Shown piece after piece: positions 25,130 through 36,146 of a DNA stretch of 64,000 nt (within the stretch, counting starts at the first letter, position 1; every line of letters starts with the position of its first letter). The position numbers were made by a program, and so were the translations under genes. The notes beneath the pieces were generated by a model. It saw only the letters and a list, made by a program, of their open reading frames with translations, was not told the origin of the DNA and searched no databases. Origin of the DNA: Phascolarctos cinereus (lineage: Eukaryota; Chordata; Mammalia; Diprotodontia; Phascolarctidae); NCBI RefSeq assembly GCF_002099425.1, contig NW_018344336.1, forward strand, positions 592,001 through 656,000, in the 5' to 3' direction.

Positions 25130-25970
25130 CCTATCTCACAAAAGATCTCCCCTCCCAGACTTACCTAATCTCTTCTCCCACCAGTGACAAAGATATCACC
25201 AGTTTGAGCTCTGGCCCAGTGTTCTTCCTGGACCAAGATCCTGAAAGGTTATCTTCCATAGGCTGACCTGAGCCATCAGCTTCGTGAATTTTGGCCCTGA
25301 GTTCAGAGGGCACCAAGCTGGCCCTGGCCATCTTGGCCTTTGCAGATTCTTTTCTACGCTGAGCACCAACAGTCAGTGAGTACTTTGTGTCCCTTCCTTC
25401 TTTCCTGGACATAGGAGACCCAAGCCCTTTCCCATCTTCCCTGACCAAGAACTCTCAAAGTGTCTCTTTCCAGATTGAGCTTGGCTGTTGGCCTTTGTGG
25501 GCCCTGAGTCACAGGCTGCCCCTACCCAGCCTTCTCCACTGAGATCCTGAAAGAACTCTCCTTCCTAGACTCATTTTGACCATTTTCCCCTGGACTCAGA
25601 TCCCAAAAGGTGTCCCATCTTAGACTTATATTGGCCGTTCTTCCCAGGATTGAGATCCTAAAAGGTGTCACCTCCCAGACTTACTTTAAGTCATCTAAAC
25701 TTTTGAATTCAGTCTCTGAGTGCCAAGCCACCCCAACCCCACCTTCTCCACATACTGAGATGACAGTCATCCCAGACTGACTGGATATCCCACACCCACC
25801 CGAGGCAGAAATCCTGCAAGGTTTCTCATAGATTGATCTTGGCTTTTCTCCCCAGAACCAAAATCCCAACTGGCATCTTTTTTTCTCAGACTGACCTTGA
25901 CCATCATCCCTCCTGGATCTAACACAGGAATGCCAGGCTGCCCTAGTCCATAGACCTTTCTCCACAATAG
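25130..25970. repeat. Degenerate 55-57-bp tandem array
   Basis: Units beginning GAGATCCTGAAAG-like sequence recur at 25,235, 25,541, 25,597, 25,652, 25,807 and about 25,861. Each is followed by a C-rich CTCCCAGACTT-like motif and then TTGACCATTCTCCCC-like sequence. The clearest neighbours are 56 and 55 bp apart. Other units are diverged or interrupted, and the array may start earlier (about 24,900). No reading frame persists. Confidence 0.65.
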
Positions 25971-26208
25971 GAACACCTGTAGTGTATGAATCTATTTGTA
26001 TGTGCATCCCTTCATCTGTCTATCTGCGCATTCATTGTCTGTCCATCTGTCTGTTTTAGTCTAATCCCATTGCCAGACCCCCAACTTTAGGTGCCAGCTT
26101 CCTACCATGAGTAGACTTGAACAAAGTCTGTGTCCTGATCTGCCTCAGGGTGAGACCCCAGGAAAAGCCTCAGGAGATCCCAGGAGAGCCGACTGAGGTG
26201 GAGCTAAC

Positions 26209-27600
26209 ATGAGTTGGAGTTTGCCACTTCCCAGTTCTCCATTGTTCTCTTCTAACAAACATGGAGACCGATTCATTCCCTCCAGAGCCAGAGCCAACTG
26301 GAGCCTGCATTTCCATAGACTCTATGAACCTGAGAAATCACCCAAGCAGAAACAGAAAATCAAAGGTGCCACCTCAGACAACGGCGAAGTTAACCCAGTC
26401 TATTCTGCCTTGTTGAAGAATGAGCTACTAGAAGCTGGGATTGAGAATGTCCAGGATCCCAAGAGAGAAAGCCGAAGGCCGCAGGTTTGGACATCACACA
26501 GAAAGAATCTCTTCACATATGCTGACATCACTAAGAAGCACTGGAGACCTGATGCCTGTCCTTATGTCTTCTCTCCCATCAGTAGCAAAAGCCAGACAGT
26601 ACTAACATCTGGCCAGAAGCTAACCAGAAAAATCCCCCAAAGCCCTTTCAAAATCCTTAAGGCCCCCAAACTCCAAAATGACTTCTACCTGAATCTACTA
26701 GACTGGTCTTCCCTAAACATTGTCATTGTGGGCCTGGGCACTAGTGCTTACCTGTGGAATGCTTCTTTGTGCCAGGTGAGCAAGCTGTGTGACTTGTCTA
26801 TGGAAGGAGATCATGTGACCTCTGTGGGCTGGTCTAAGCAGGGTAACTTGGTAGCAGTTGGTACAAATAAAGGCTTTGTACAGATCTGGGATGTAGCTGC
26901 AGAGAAGATACTGTGCACAGTGGAGGGTCATACAGCTAGAGTCGGCGTGCTCACCTGGAATGCAAACCAGATTTCCTCTGGAAGCGAGGACACAATGATC
27001 CTCCAGAGAGACATTCGGGCACCCCCCCTACAGTGTGAGCGCTGGATGCAAGGTCACACGCAGGAGATATGGGGGTTAAAGTGGTCCACAGATTGCCAAC
27101 TGCTAGCCTCTGGTGGAAATGACGATACAGTTATGGTCTGGAGCCTTTATAGTTTCAGGCCTGTCCATAGATACATCAAGCATGTGGCTGCTGTGAAAGC
27201 TCTCTCATGGTCTCCCCACCAGCATGGTCTATTAACATCAGGTGGTGGGCTATCAGATGGGTGTATCCACTTCTGGAATACTCTTAGAGGGCAGCCCCTC
27301 CAGCATATCAATACAGGTTCCCAAGTGTGCAACCTGGCCTAGTCCAGACATGACAGTGAGCTAGTCAGCACCCATGGATATCCTGAAAACCAGATCGCCA
27401 TCTGGAAATACCCCTCCTTGACCCAAGTAGCCAAACTCACGGGCCATTTGTACAGAGTTCTGTATCTGGCAGTGTCTCCTGATGGACAGGACATCATTAC
27501 AGGGGCTGGAGATGAGACCCTGAGATTTTGGAATGTTTTTCATAAAACCCGTTCAGCAAAGGAATCTGGATCTGTCCTCCGTCTCTTCACTAAAATCTGA
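26209..27600 (+). pseudogene. FZR1: FZR1 (CDH1) retrocopy, intronless, one internal stop
   Basis: FZR1/CDH1 is a WD40 activator of the APC/C ubiquitin ligase that brings substrates such as cyclin B to the complex in late mitosis and G1. The frame opens at 26,209 and matches FZR1 continuously with no introns. The C-box DRFIPSR is at residues 20-26 (APC/C binding), followed by YSALLKNELL, then the propeller from about residue 155 (DFYLNLLDWSSLN, VTSVGWS, FVQIWD, GHTARVG, HGLLTSGGG). A TAG at 27,340-27,342 replaces the Trp after CNLA (codon 378), removing the last propeller blades. The same frame then stays open to 27,600, ending LFTKI, so the final Arg of the IR tail is also lost. The 26 residues before human Met27 are not clearly kept. 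An in-frame ATG at 26,107 with weak similarity is cut off by a TGA at 26,194. A possible polyadenylation signal ATTAAA lies at 27,748. No A tail or target duplication was seen, so it is old. The truncated 377-residue product would keep the C-box but not a closed propeller. Confidence 0.92.
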
Positions 27601-28934
27601 TAATTCTTCAACTCCACATCTAGGACCACACTGAGATGTGTATGGAAACTCTACTGACTAATCCTCATGAACAGAACCTCAGTGATCAACTGGAATGGAA
27701 AAGAGGTGGGGTGGGCAGGTGCACCTGAAGAAACTTTTGAGATTCTTATTAAATTCTTAATTGTGAATGTTGTTGAATCATTTTGGGGGAGGGTACATGG
27801 TTTGGGGGGGGAACCACTCAGAAATTAAGATATTATTCTTCTCAAAGGGCAGACAGAAGAGAACCAGAAAGGTGGGTTGGGGAAGGGAGAGGGAACCCCG
27901 ACATTCACAGGGTTACCTCTTTTAACAAATTTACTTCCTTGTTTTGTCTTCATTGAGGGGCCAGAGTTGGAGGGAAGTGAGAATGGTTAGTAAAGGGAGG
28001 TGGGGGAAGATGCAGGCTCTGTGTGCCCTCAGACTCAAGGTAGTCCCCCCCCCCTTATTTCAAATGCTGAGGTCCTTAGGGACCATAGCGATCTGGAACC
28101 TGAAATTCCATAAGCTGGAGCAGAGAAATGAAATACCTCCTCCCTAGGCAATAGTTAAGTATGGCCCAATCTAGTGACCTTTCCAGGGGCTTGCAGCCCC
28201 TTTGGGATTTTGACTCCCAGTCCCCATTTGGTGAAAAAACTAGATGGGCCCATGCCAAAGGGAGCAAACTACCACTTGGGTTGTTTTCTCACATATGCCC
28301 CACACTTGTGATCATAAACCCCAAAGACCAATGAGCTCTGTTGTCCTTCAGTGGGGGTGATACAGGGTGGGGGTGGTGGGGGTGGTGGGGGTGGAGGAGC
28401 AGCAGCTTCAAACAAGACCACGTGGCTCAGTGATTAAACTGGCTAACAGCTGAACAATTTCATTGGCCCTCAAGTAAAGTGAGTTGATAAGGAAACACTG
28501 AGAATGGAACCCCATTCCAAACTCTGAGCCTTATGGGCAAAATTGACTGCGGTATGAAGGTTCTAATGGCACTGAGGAATCCTTGCTCCACCCTGGCTCA
28601 AGAGAGGGCTGGCCCTACTGCCCCCTAGGTTCAGAGCTGTGGAGCCGAAAAGAAAGGTGGGGACGGGGAAAGTTGTTTACATTTTGAAGGGATGGGGAAA
28701 TATTCAGGTGGACTTTCTATGAAAGCAAAGAAGTTATTTCAAATTGTCTTTCTGGATTGCAAGAGAAGGAGGGTATCATGCTTATGAATCTAGACACCAG
28801 CTTTTAGAACAATGCTTTTATTAGATCAGTGCCTCTCAGAAAAGCATTTTATTGTCCAGCATAAAATCTTAATCTTATTCCTACTGGGCAAGTGGCTTCA
28901 TAGGGCTTTGAAGAGTATAGTGTGGGCAGACAGG
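27601..28934. other. Low-copy non-coding sequence
   Basis: The start may hold the retrocopy's 3'UTR, with ATTAAA at 27,748-27,753. A G-rich tract lies at 28,364-28,395. No exon is recognised. Confidence 0.4.
28364..28395 (+). repeat. GGGGGT-rich tract, G-quadruplex-prone
   Basis: Four or more G-runs of three to five bases separated by one to four bases (GGGTGGGGGTGGTGGGGG). This satisfies the usual G-quadruplex pattern on the + strand. Confidence 0.8.
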
Positions 28935-29032
28935 ATGGGCACTTTGTGTGTCCAGTGCTTTGCACAATGCCCACTGCTTAGGGCAGGGCCTGGCATATAA
29001 TGGGCATAATGTTAATCAATGTTTATTGACCA
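28935..29032 (+). mobile_element. L2 3' terminal fragment
   Basis: CAGTGCTTTGCACAATGCCC, GGCCTGGCATATAATGGGC and TCAATGTTTATTGACC match the L2 3' terminus. Confidence 0.6.
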
Positions 29033-29656
29033 ACTTTATCTTCTGTCTTATAGAAAGGGACCCGTGCTTCTGTTCCCACCAGCCCTGGCTTCCTACACCT
29101 GGGCCAATCCTCAGTCCAGCCGTGCATTTTGCCTTCCTCCCTGCTCCTCTTCCCTGTCGTGATTTCCCTCCCTTAGCCACTGCTTTCAGTCAGTAGACTC
29201 CACCCCACCATGAGGACCACAGGAGTCCTGAGAGAAAAGGTCAGTCAGGATAGGCCAGGACTATCTGTAATGAACAAAGAGAGAGGAGTCTCCTTAAATG
29301 GAATGGGGATGGGAATATTGAACATTCCTGGATCTAATTAGAATGTGTTCCTTAGGGCTTAGAGCAGTCAGCTAGAAGGTAGGAGCCAACTCTGAGTGGG
29401 GAAGGAAAGGGTGGATTTGGCCAACTAGCAGGTTTTTTTTAAACTACTGAGCTTTTGAATGAACCACTGATGGCTACAGGTAAGATGCCCCAGACCCTCT
29501 TAAGTAACTGCTTCTGTTCTGGGCTAAACAGAGAATATTTGGAGCCCAGGCAAGAAGGCATTTGTTGGAAAATGTTTTCTTTGCCCTCTGGCTCTCCTTG
29601 GGTGCTCCCATATATATACCTATGTGTATTTGTTGGGAGGGGGAGGGTGTTGGTTT
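29033..29656. other. Low-copy non-coding sequence
   Basis: No gene or repeat was recognised here. Confidence 0.35.
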
Positions 29657-29837
29657 AAAGTATGGTAAATGAGGGGCAGCTAGGTGGCACAGTAGATAGA
29701 GCTCTGGCCTTGGAGTCAGGAGGACCTGAGTTCAAATCCAGCCTCAGACTCATGACACTTACTAGCTGTGTGACTCTGAGCAAGTCACTTAGCCCCAGTT
29801 GCCTCAATAAAAAGCAAAAAAAAAAAGTATGGTAAAT
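29657..29837 (+). mobile_element. MAR1-like tRNA-derived SINE with target duplication
   Basis: Body 29,671-29,823: head GGGGCAGCTAGGTGGCAC, box A/B-like sequences ending GAGTTCAAATCCAGC, core ACTAGCTGTGTGACTCTG, then an A-rich tail. The 14-base flank AAAGTATGGTAAAT occurs at 29,657-29,670 and 29,824-29,837 without mismatch, so the insertion is relatively recent. Confidence 0.93.
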
Positions 29838-29878
29838 TTATAGAAGAAAAATCTGCCTCAGAAAAGCACAAGGAGGAT

Positions 29879-30061
29879 AAGAATAACCAGGTTTTGTTTG
29901 TTTGTTTATTTTTTGACTAGGCGATGGGGTTAAGTGACTTGCCCAGGGTCACACAGCTAGTAAGTGTCATGAGTCTGAGGCTGGATTTGAACTCAGGTCC
30001 TCCCAAATCCAGGGCTGGTGCTCTATCTACTGCACCACCTAACTGCCCCAAGAATAACCAG
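29879..30061 (-). mobile_element. MAR1-like SINE, reverse strand, with target duplication
   Basis: Body 29,891-30,049 in reverse: GTTTGTTTGTTTATTTTTTG tail complement, GGGTCACACAGCTAGTAAG, GGATTTGAACTCAGG, and the head complement CCACCTAACTGCCCC. AAGAATAACCAG flanks both sides exactly (29,879-29,890; 30,050-30,061). It points toward the SINE 67 bp to its left. Confidence 0.93.
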
Positions 30062-30435
30062 TTGTGTCTGCAGAGGAATCCAGGGGATTTGTGGGGGAGA
30101 TGTCAAGGAGTGTACATGTTATTTTTATGCTTTTTTTGAAAAATATTATTTAAAAATTCAAATCTGATCAACTGGACAGCCAAGAAAGAACATTTCCTCC
30201 CACACCTAACTAGAGAAAGAAAGGACAATATCCTCTCAATGGAATCGGTATCTTAGCAACTGGCCTCATTATCAGCCACTTGTCTAGTCCTTGGCCAACT
30301 GCGGAAGCCTTGGAAATAGGCCTAAACATCACTCACAGACTTGTGTCATTGGGGAGTTTTAGCTGACTTCCGAGGCACATGGTAAGGGGGGCCAGGGAGG
30401 GCAGATATGTAATATGTGAATATATGTGTGTGTGA
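30062..30435. other. Low-copy non-coding sequence
   Basis: No gene or repeat was recognised up to the first L1 piece. Confidence 0.35.
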
Positions 30436-30575
30436 TTTGGAGCATTTTTTCTTATGGTCGCTACTAGCTTGTGTAACAAGGAGTACTTGTCACCTATTAT
30501 AATTGCAATTCTCTTTTTGAGAATGGTTTGTTCATACCCTTTGACCTCTTATCCACTGGGGAATGGCATTTGGTT
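30436..30575 (-). mobile_element. L1 ORF2 fragment, reverse strand, old
   Basis: GATTTGGAGCATTTTTTC, then GGTTTGTTCATACCC and CCACTGGGGAATGGC, correspond in reverse to the ORF2 C-terminal region upstream of the cysteine motif. Diverged and short. Confidence 0.65.
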
Positions 30576-30599
30576 TTATGTAATTTGTGCTTGCTCCCC

Positions 30600-33500
30600 A
30601 GAGATAGTTTTAAAATATCATTATTTATTTATTTTAGCATTCTTTTAAAATTTTGAGTTCCAAATTCTCTCCCTTCCTCCTACCCCGTGCCCTAGTCACT
30701 GAGAAGGCAAGCAATATGTTATCAATTATACATGTGAAATCATGCAAAAGATATTTCCATATTAGCCATATTTCAAAAACAAGAAAGAAAAATAAAGAAA
30801 GTGAGAAAATTATAATTCAATTTGCACTCAGAGTTCATCAGTTCTCTCTCTGGAGGTGGGATAACATTTTTTCAAGAGTCCTTTGGAATTGTCTTGGATC
30901 ATTGTATTGATCAGAATAGCCAAGTTTTTCACAGTTGATCATCATTACAACATTGCTGTTACTGTGCCCAATGATCTCTTGGTTCCTCTCACTTCACTTT
31001 GCATCAGTTTATATAGGTCTTGCCATGTTTTCCTGAAACCACTTCCCTCATCATTTCCCATAGCACAATACTAGTCCATTACAATCATCTCATTCAGCCA
31101 TTCCTCAATTGATGAGCATCTCCTTAATTTCTAATTCATTGTCACCACAAAGAGAGCTACTATAAAAGAAATATTTTTGTACATAGAGGTCCTTTCCCCT
31201 TTTCTTTGATTTCTTTGGGATACAGACATAGTAGTGATATTGCTGGGTCAAAGGTTTTATTTATATAGCCCTTTGGATATGGTTCCAGATTGTTCTCCAG
31301 AATGGTTAGACCAGTTCACTACTCCACCAACAATTTGTTAGTGTACCAACTTTTCCCTTATCCCCTGCAGCATTCATAATTTCTGATAGATGTGAAGTAC
31401 CTCAGGGTTCTTTAATTTGCCTCTCTCTAATCAATAGTGATTTAGAGCATTTTTTCCTATGTCTATAGATAGCTTTGATTTCTTCTTCTGAAAACTGCCT
31501 ATTTATATCTTTTGACCATTTATCAATTGGGGGAATAGCTTTTATTTTTATAAATTTAATTCAGTTGTATACTTAGCATATATTTGAGAAATGAAGCCTT
31601 TATCAGAGAAACTTGCTGTAAAATTTTTTGATATTACTTCATTGTCTATGGTACCATTTAGCAAAATGTAGTTTTCCTGATTATTTCATTTAATTAGGTC
31701 TACTATTTTTTTTTTTTTTACTTTTGCTTTGTCTGGGATCTTGATTGCTAGCCCTGCTTTTTTGGTTTTAGTTTAGCTTACGCATATTAGATTCTGCTCC
31801 AGCCTTTTATTTTAACTCTGTGTGTCTTTCTGTTTCAAGTGTGTCTCTTGTAACAGACATATTGGATTCAGGTTTCTGATCCATTTTGCTATCTGCTTCC
31901 ATTTTATGGGTAAGCTCATCCCATTCTCATCCATAGTTATGATTGCTAACTGTGTTTTTCCCTCCATCTCATTTTCTTCTGTTTCTTCTTCTCGGGTTCT
32001 TTTTATACTATTCCTCCTCAAAACTCTGTTTTACCTCCCTTAAACTACCCTCTCTTCTATCTTCCCCCACCCTCCCTTTTCTTATCCCCTTCTCTTCCTA
32101 TTTCCCCATTGGGTAAGTTACATTTCTATACACCACTGAGTGTGTATGTGTGTGTGTGTATGTATGTATGTATATGTGTGTGTATACATATGCACACATA
32201 TATTCTTCCCTCTTTGAACCAATTCCGATGAGACTGAGGTTCAAGCATTGCTTGCCACCCCCTCATTTTCTCCTTTACTGTAAAAGCTGTTACTTGAGCA
32301 CCTCTTATGTGTGAGAAATTTTCTCCTTTCTGTCTCTCCTTTCCCCCGCCTCCCAGTGCATACCTCTTTTTCACCTCTTCAGTGTTTTCGGAGATCATTC
32401 CAACATAATCAATTTATATCCATGCTTTCTGTCTATGTAACTTCCTTTTCACTGCCCTAACAATGATCAAGTTCTCAGTAGTTACATGTATTGTCTTTCC
32501 ACATAGGAATGTAAATAGTTAAACTTTATTGAGAACCTTATGATTACTCTTTTATGTGCTTCTCTTGAATCTTGTGCTTGAATGTCAGAATTTCTATTCA
32601 GCTTTGGTATTTTCATCAGGACTGCTTAAGATTCCTCTGTTTCATCAAATAACCATTTTCCCCCTGAAGGATTATACTCAGTTTTGCTGGGTAGGTCATT
32701 CTTGATTGTAATCCTATCTCCTTTGCCTTCTGGAATGTCATATTCTAAGCCTTCCACGCCTTCAAGTTGAAAATTGCTAAATCTTATGTGATTCTGACTG
32801 TGGCTCCAAAATATTTGAATTGTTTCTCTCTGGCTGCTTGAAGTATTTTCTTTTTGACTGGGAGCTCTGGAATTTGGCTATAATATTTCAGAGAGTTTTC
32901 ACTTTGGCACCTCTTTCAGGAAGTGATCAGTGGATTCTTACAATTTCTATTTTGCCCTCTGGGTCTAAGATATCAAGGCAGTGTTCCTCGAAAATTTCTT
33001 GAAATATGTTGTGTAAGCTCTTTTTTTTTTAATCATGACTTTCAAGTAGTTCAATAATTCTTAAATTATCTTTCCTTGATCTATTTTCCAGGTCAGTTGT
33101 TTTTCCAATGAGACATTTCACATTTTCTTTTCTTTTTTTTTTTCATTTTGACTTTGTTTTTATTGTTTCTTGATGTGTCATGGAGTCATTACCTTCTACT
33201 TCCCCAATTCTAATTTTAATTGTTTTCTTCACTGAGATTTTGTACCTCTTTTTCCATTTGGCCAATTTTTTTAATTAAACAATTTATTTATTATTTTTTA
33301 GTTTTCAACATTCACTTCCATAAGATTTTGACTTTTAAATTTTCTCCCCCTCCCTCTCCTCTCCCTTCCCCAAGACAGTGTGCAATTTGATATAAGCTCT
33401 ACTTGTACATTTATATGAAGCATATTTTCATGTTAGTCATGATGTAAAGAAGAATTAGAACCAGTGGGAGAAACCATGAGAAAGCAGAATCAAAACAAAA

Positions 33501-34640
33501 CAACAAAAGAAAAGGAGAGCAAATAGTAGCTTCCATCTGTATTCAGATTTCACAGTCCTTTCTCTGGATGTGGATAGATTTTTCTATCACGAATCTTTTG
33601 GGGTGGTCTTAGATCCTTGCTTTGCTGAGAAGAGCTAAGTCTATCAAAGTGAGTCATCGCACAGTGTGGCTGTTACTGTGCACAATGTTCTCCTGGTTCT
33701 GCTTACTTCACTCAGCATCAAGTTCACATACGTCTTTTGGGTTTTTCTGAAATCTTCCTGCTCTTCATTTCTTATAGCACAATAGTATTCCATTATATTC
33801 ACATATCACAGTTTGTTCAGCCATTCCTCAATTGATGGGCATCCCCTCAATTTTCAATTTTTGGCCACCACAAAAAGAAGTACTATAAATATTTTTGTAC
33901 ATGTGGGTCCTTTTCCCATTTTTATGATCTCTTTCGGATATAGATCTAGAAGTGGTGTTGCTGGGTCAAAGGGTATGCATATTTCTATAGCCCTTTGGGC
34001 ATAGTTCCAAATTGCTCTCCAGAATGGTTGGATCAGTTCACAACTCTACCAACAATGCATTAGTGTTCCAGTTTTCCCACATCTTCTCCAACATGTATCA
34101 TTTTCCTGTTTTGTCATGTTGGCCCATCTGAAGGTGTGAGGTGGTATCTCAGAGTCATTTGGATTTGCATTTCTCTAATCAATAGTGATTTAGAGCATTT
34201 TTTCATGTGACTATAGATATCTTTAATTTCTTCCTCTGAAAACTGCCTGTTCATATCCTTTGATCATTTATCAATTGGGGATGGCCAATTTTTTTTTTTT
34301 TAAAAAGCTCTTCAGTGAATTTTTGTTCCTCTTTTACCATTAGGCCAATTCTATTTTTTAAGGTATTATTTTCTTCAGTATTTTTGTGCCTCTTTTTACC
34401 AAACTGTTGATTCTTTTTTTAAAATTTTCTTGTGTCACTCTTATTTCTTTCCCCAATTTTCCCTTTACCATTCTTATACCTTTCTTTAACTCTTCCAGGA
34501 ATTCTTGTTGGGCTTGAGTCCAATTAGCATTTTTATTTGAGCCTTTATTTGTAGCTGTTTTCACATTGCTGTCTTCTTCTGAGTTTATTGTGTCTTGGTC
34601 TTCCCTGCCACCATAGTAGTTTTTTCTTTTTTATGGTCAA
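30600..34640 (-). mobile_element. Old L1, reverse strand, internally deleted and interrupted
   Basis: The 3'UTR is at about 30,600-30,960, followed by the ORF2 C-terminal part to about 31,625. The sequence then jumps to the ORF2 start and inter-ORF region (about 31,640-32,560), giving ATGGATGAGAATGGGATGAG-like starts in reverse. ORF1 follows at about 32,560-33,258 and 34,296-34,600 and includes TQAQQEFLEELKKG in the 34,358-34,564 reverse frame. Most of the reverse transcriptase is missing. A younger L1 is inserted at 33,259-34,295. The whole unit is dead. Confidence 0.75.
33259..34295 (-). mobile_element. Younger L1 3' fragment inserted into older L1, with target duplication
   Basis: The 14-base TGGCCAATTTTTTT occurs at 33,259-33,272 and 34,282-34,295. 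Between them lies the reversed L1 3'UTR (TTCAACATTCACTTCCATAAG) and the ORF2 C-terminus through AAAACTGCCTGTTCATATCC. The older L1's ORF1 continues on either side, which gives the order of events. Confidence 0.9.
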
Positions 34641-34689
34641 ATTATTTTGTTTTTGTTGTTTGCTCATTTTCCCCAGCCTATTTCCTTCA

Positions 34690-36130
34690 TTTTTATTTTA
34701 TTTTTTTGTTTTAGACTTAAACACTAAAAATTAAATACACAATAAGAAAAAAGAAACATTATAAACTTAAATACAAAATAAGAAAAAAATCATGTCATGT
34801 GCACAGCAGAATGTAAAAAGGATTAAAAATATATAACAATAAAATTCCATTTCAAGAAAGCTTATATAATAAATACTATGCATTGTGTTGAGAGCTGCCT
34901 GTCTTTTCTTTGCTTCCTTGTAAGTTTTCTTTTGTTCTCTGCTATGCACTTTTTACTTTGTTCTTCCCCCCCTTTACCCCCATCTGAAGGCTATAGTTAA
35001 ACACAGATATATTTATATATAAATATAGATATATACATACACATATACATACATACATACATAGACATATACTTTCCCTATCAAATTGTACTCCTGATCT
35101 TTGTTTTTATGTTTGTACTTATCTCTTATTCCCTATCCCTCATGACTCCTCTACTTTACTTCTACCTGCTACCTTGCCCTCCTATTACTTAACCTACCGC
35201 CTCCAAGTATCCCTCCCTTGTCCTCTCCTTCCCATTAATCTAAACACCCTTCTACATGCCCCCCTTTGACCTATTCCCTCACCTTCCCCTTTAAAGATCC
35301 TTCCATTATCTTCCCACGTATCCCTCTTTTATCCTCCCCTTTCCATTAATCTAAACACCCTTCTGTACCTGTACCCTGCCAGCCTATTTCTTGACTTGGA
35401 ACTTTATATTAAAGTTGGCCTCTTGTCACCATGCAATAGGGAGACACTGTCCCAAATTTATGCTTTTTTTGTGCTGCTGTTTTCAGAGCTAGTCCTGGGG
35501 GTCTGCAAATTTTCTCTGCTTCTAAGGTGGTGTGATCTTGGGAGAGGCGTAGTCACTGCTCTCTTGGTCTTTACCTAGTTAAGGGCCCCTGGTTCCCTAA
35601 AGCCACAAGCCCTAGAACACTTCTTTGCTTTGGAACTATGACCAGGTCCCTTGTTCTCCTCCAACTGTAAGTGCTAGTGCTCCTCCAAGCCCTGGAATTA
35701 CAAGCAGGGACCCTGCTCCCTTGTGACTGACTACCAGTGCTCCTCTCTGCCCTGGAACTGCAACCCAGAACAGGTTATGGGCCAGTCAGCTCCAGATGCA
35801 CCCAGTGCCAGCAAAGGATCCCTTGTAATCTCTTTCTGACAGTTGTCCAACCCTCTTACTGTCTCTGATCTGATAGCTCCTGAACCTGCTGCCACTGTGG
35901 TTTCCAGACAGGCTTCCATCCCCACAAACTTCTCCTTCCAACAGGCTTCCACATCCACGATCTTCTCTTGCCAACCTCCTAAGTTTTCTTAGACTGGGAA
36001 AAGTAACACCTTGACTTTTTTTTTTGGCTCTGCTGCTCCAAAATTTGATTTGAGGAGCTATTTTAAAGTTGTTTGGAGGGGAATCTTGAGAGAATTCATC
36101 TAGGTTGCCTCTAATCTGCCATCTTGCCAT
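34690..36130 (-). mobile_element. Old L1 with 3'UTR joined to inter-ORF and 5'UTR
   Basis: 34,690-35,060 resembles 48,180-48,560 (TAATAAATACT, GCTTTCTTGCCTTCCTTG-like, GTGCACTTTTTA) and seems to be a 3'UTR of an older L1 type. 35,070-35,380 is the pyrimidine-rich inter-ORF tract. 35,390-36,130 is a GC-richer 5'UTR ending, in reverse, at GGAATGGCAAGATGGCAG. Both ORFs are essentially gone. The joins are approximate. Confidence 0.55.
35030..35064. repeat. ATAC microsatellite
   Basis: A CATA/CATAC tandem run inside the L1 3'UTR. Confidence 0.85.
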
Positions 36131-36146
36131 TCCTTATAAATATTGC

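Noticed and set aside
25130-25970. CRISPR-like repeat/spacer pattern
   Set aside because: The repeats are degenerate and contiguous without conserved short repeats and unique spacers, and the DNA is mammalian.
26209-27342. Annotation as a functional FZR1 gene
   Set aside because: No introns, stop at codon 378, lost IR tail and no clear N-terminus. A retrocopy is the better explanation until expression is shown.
29671-29823. tRNA gene
   Set aside because: Box A and box B-like sequences are present, but the rest is the SINE body with A-rich tail and target duplication; no cloverleaf.
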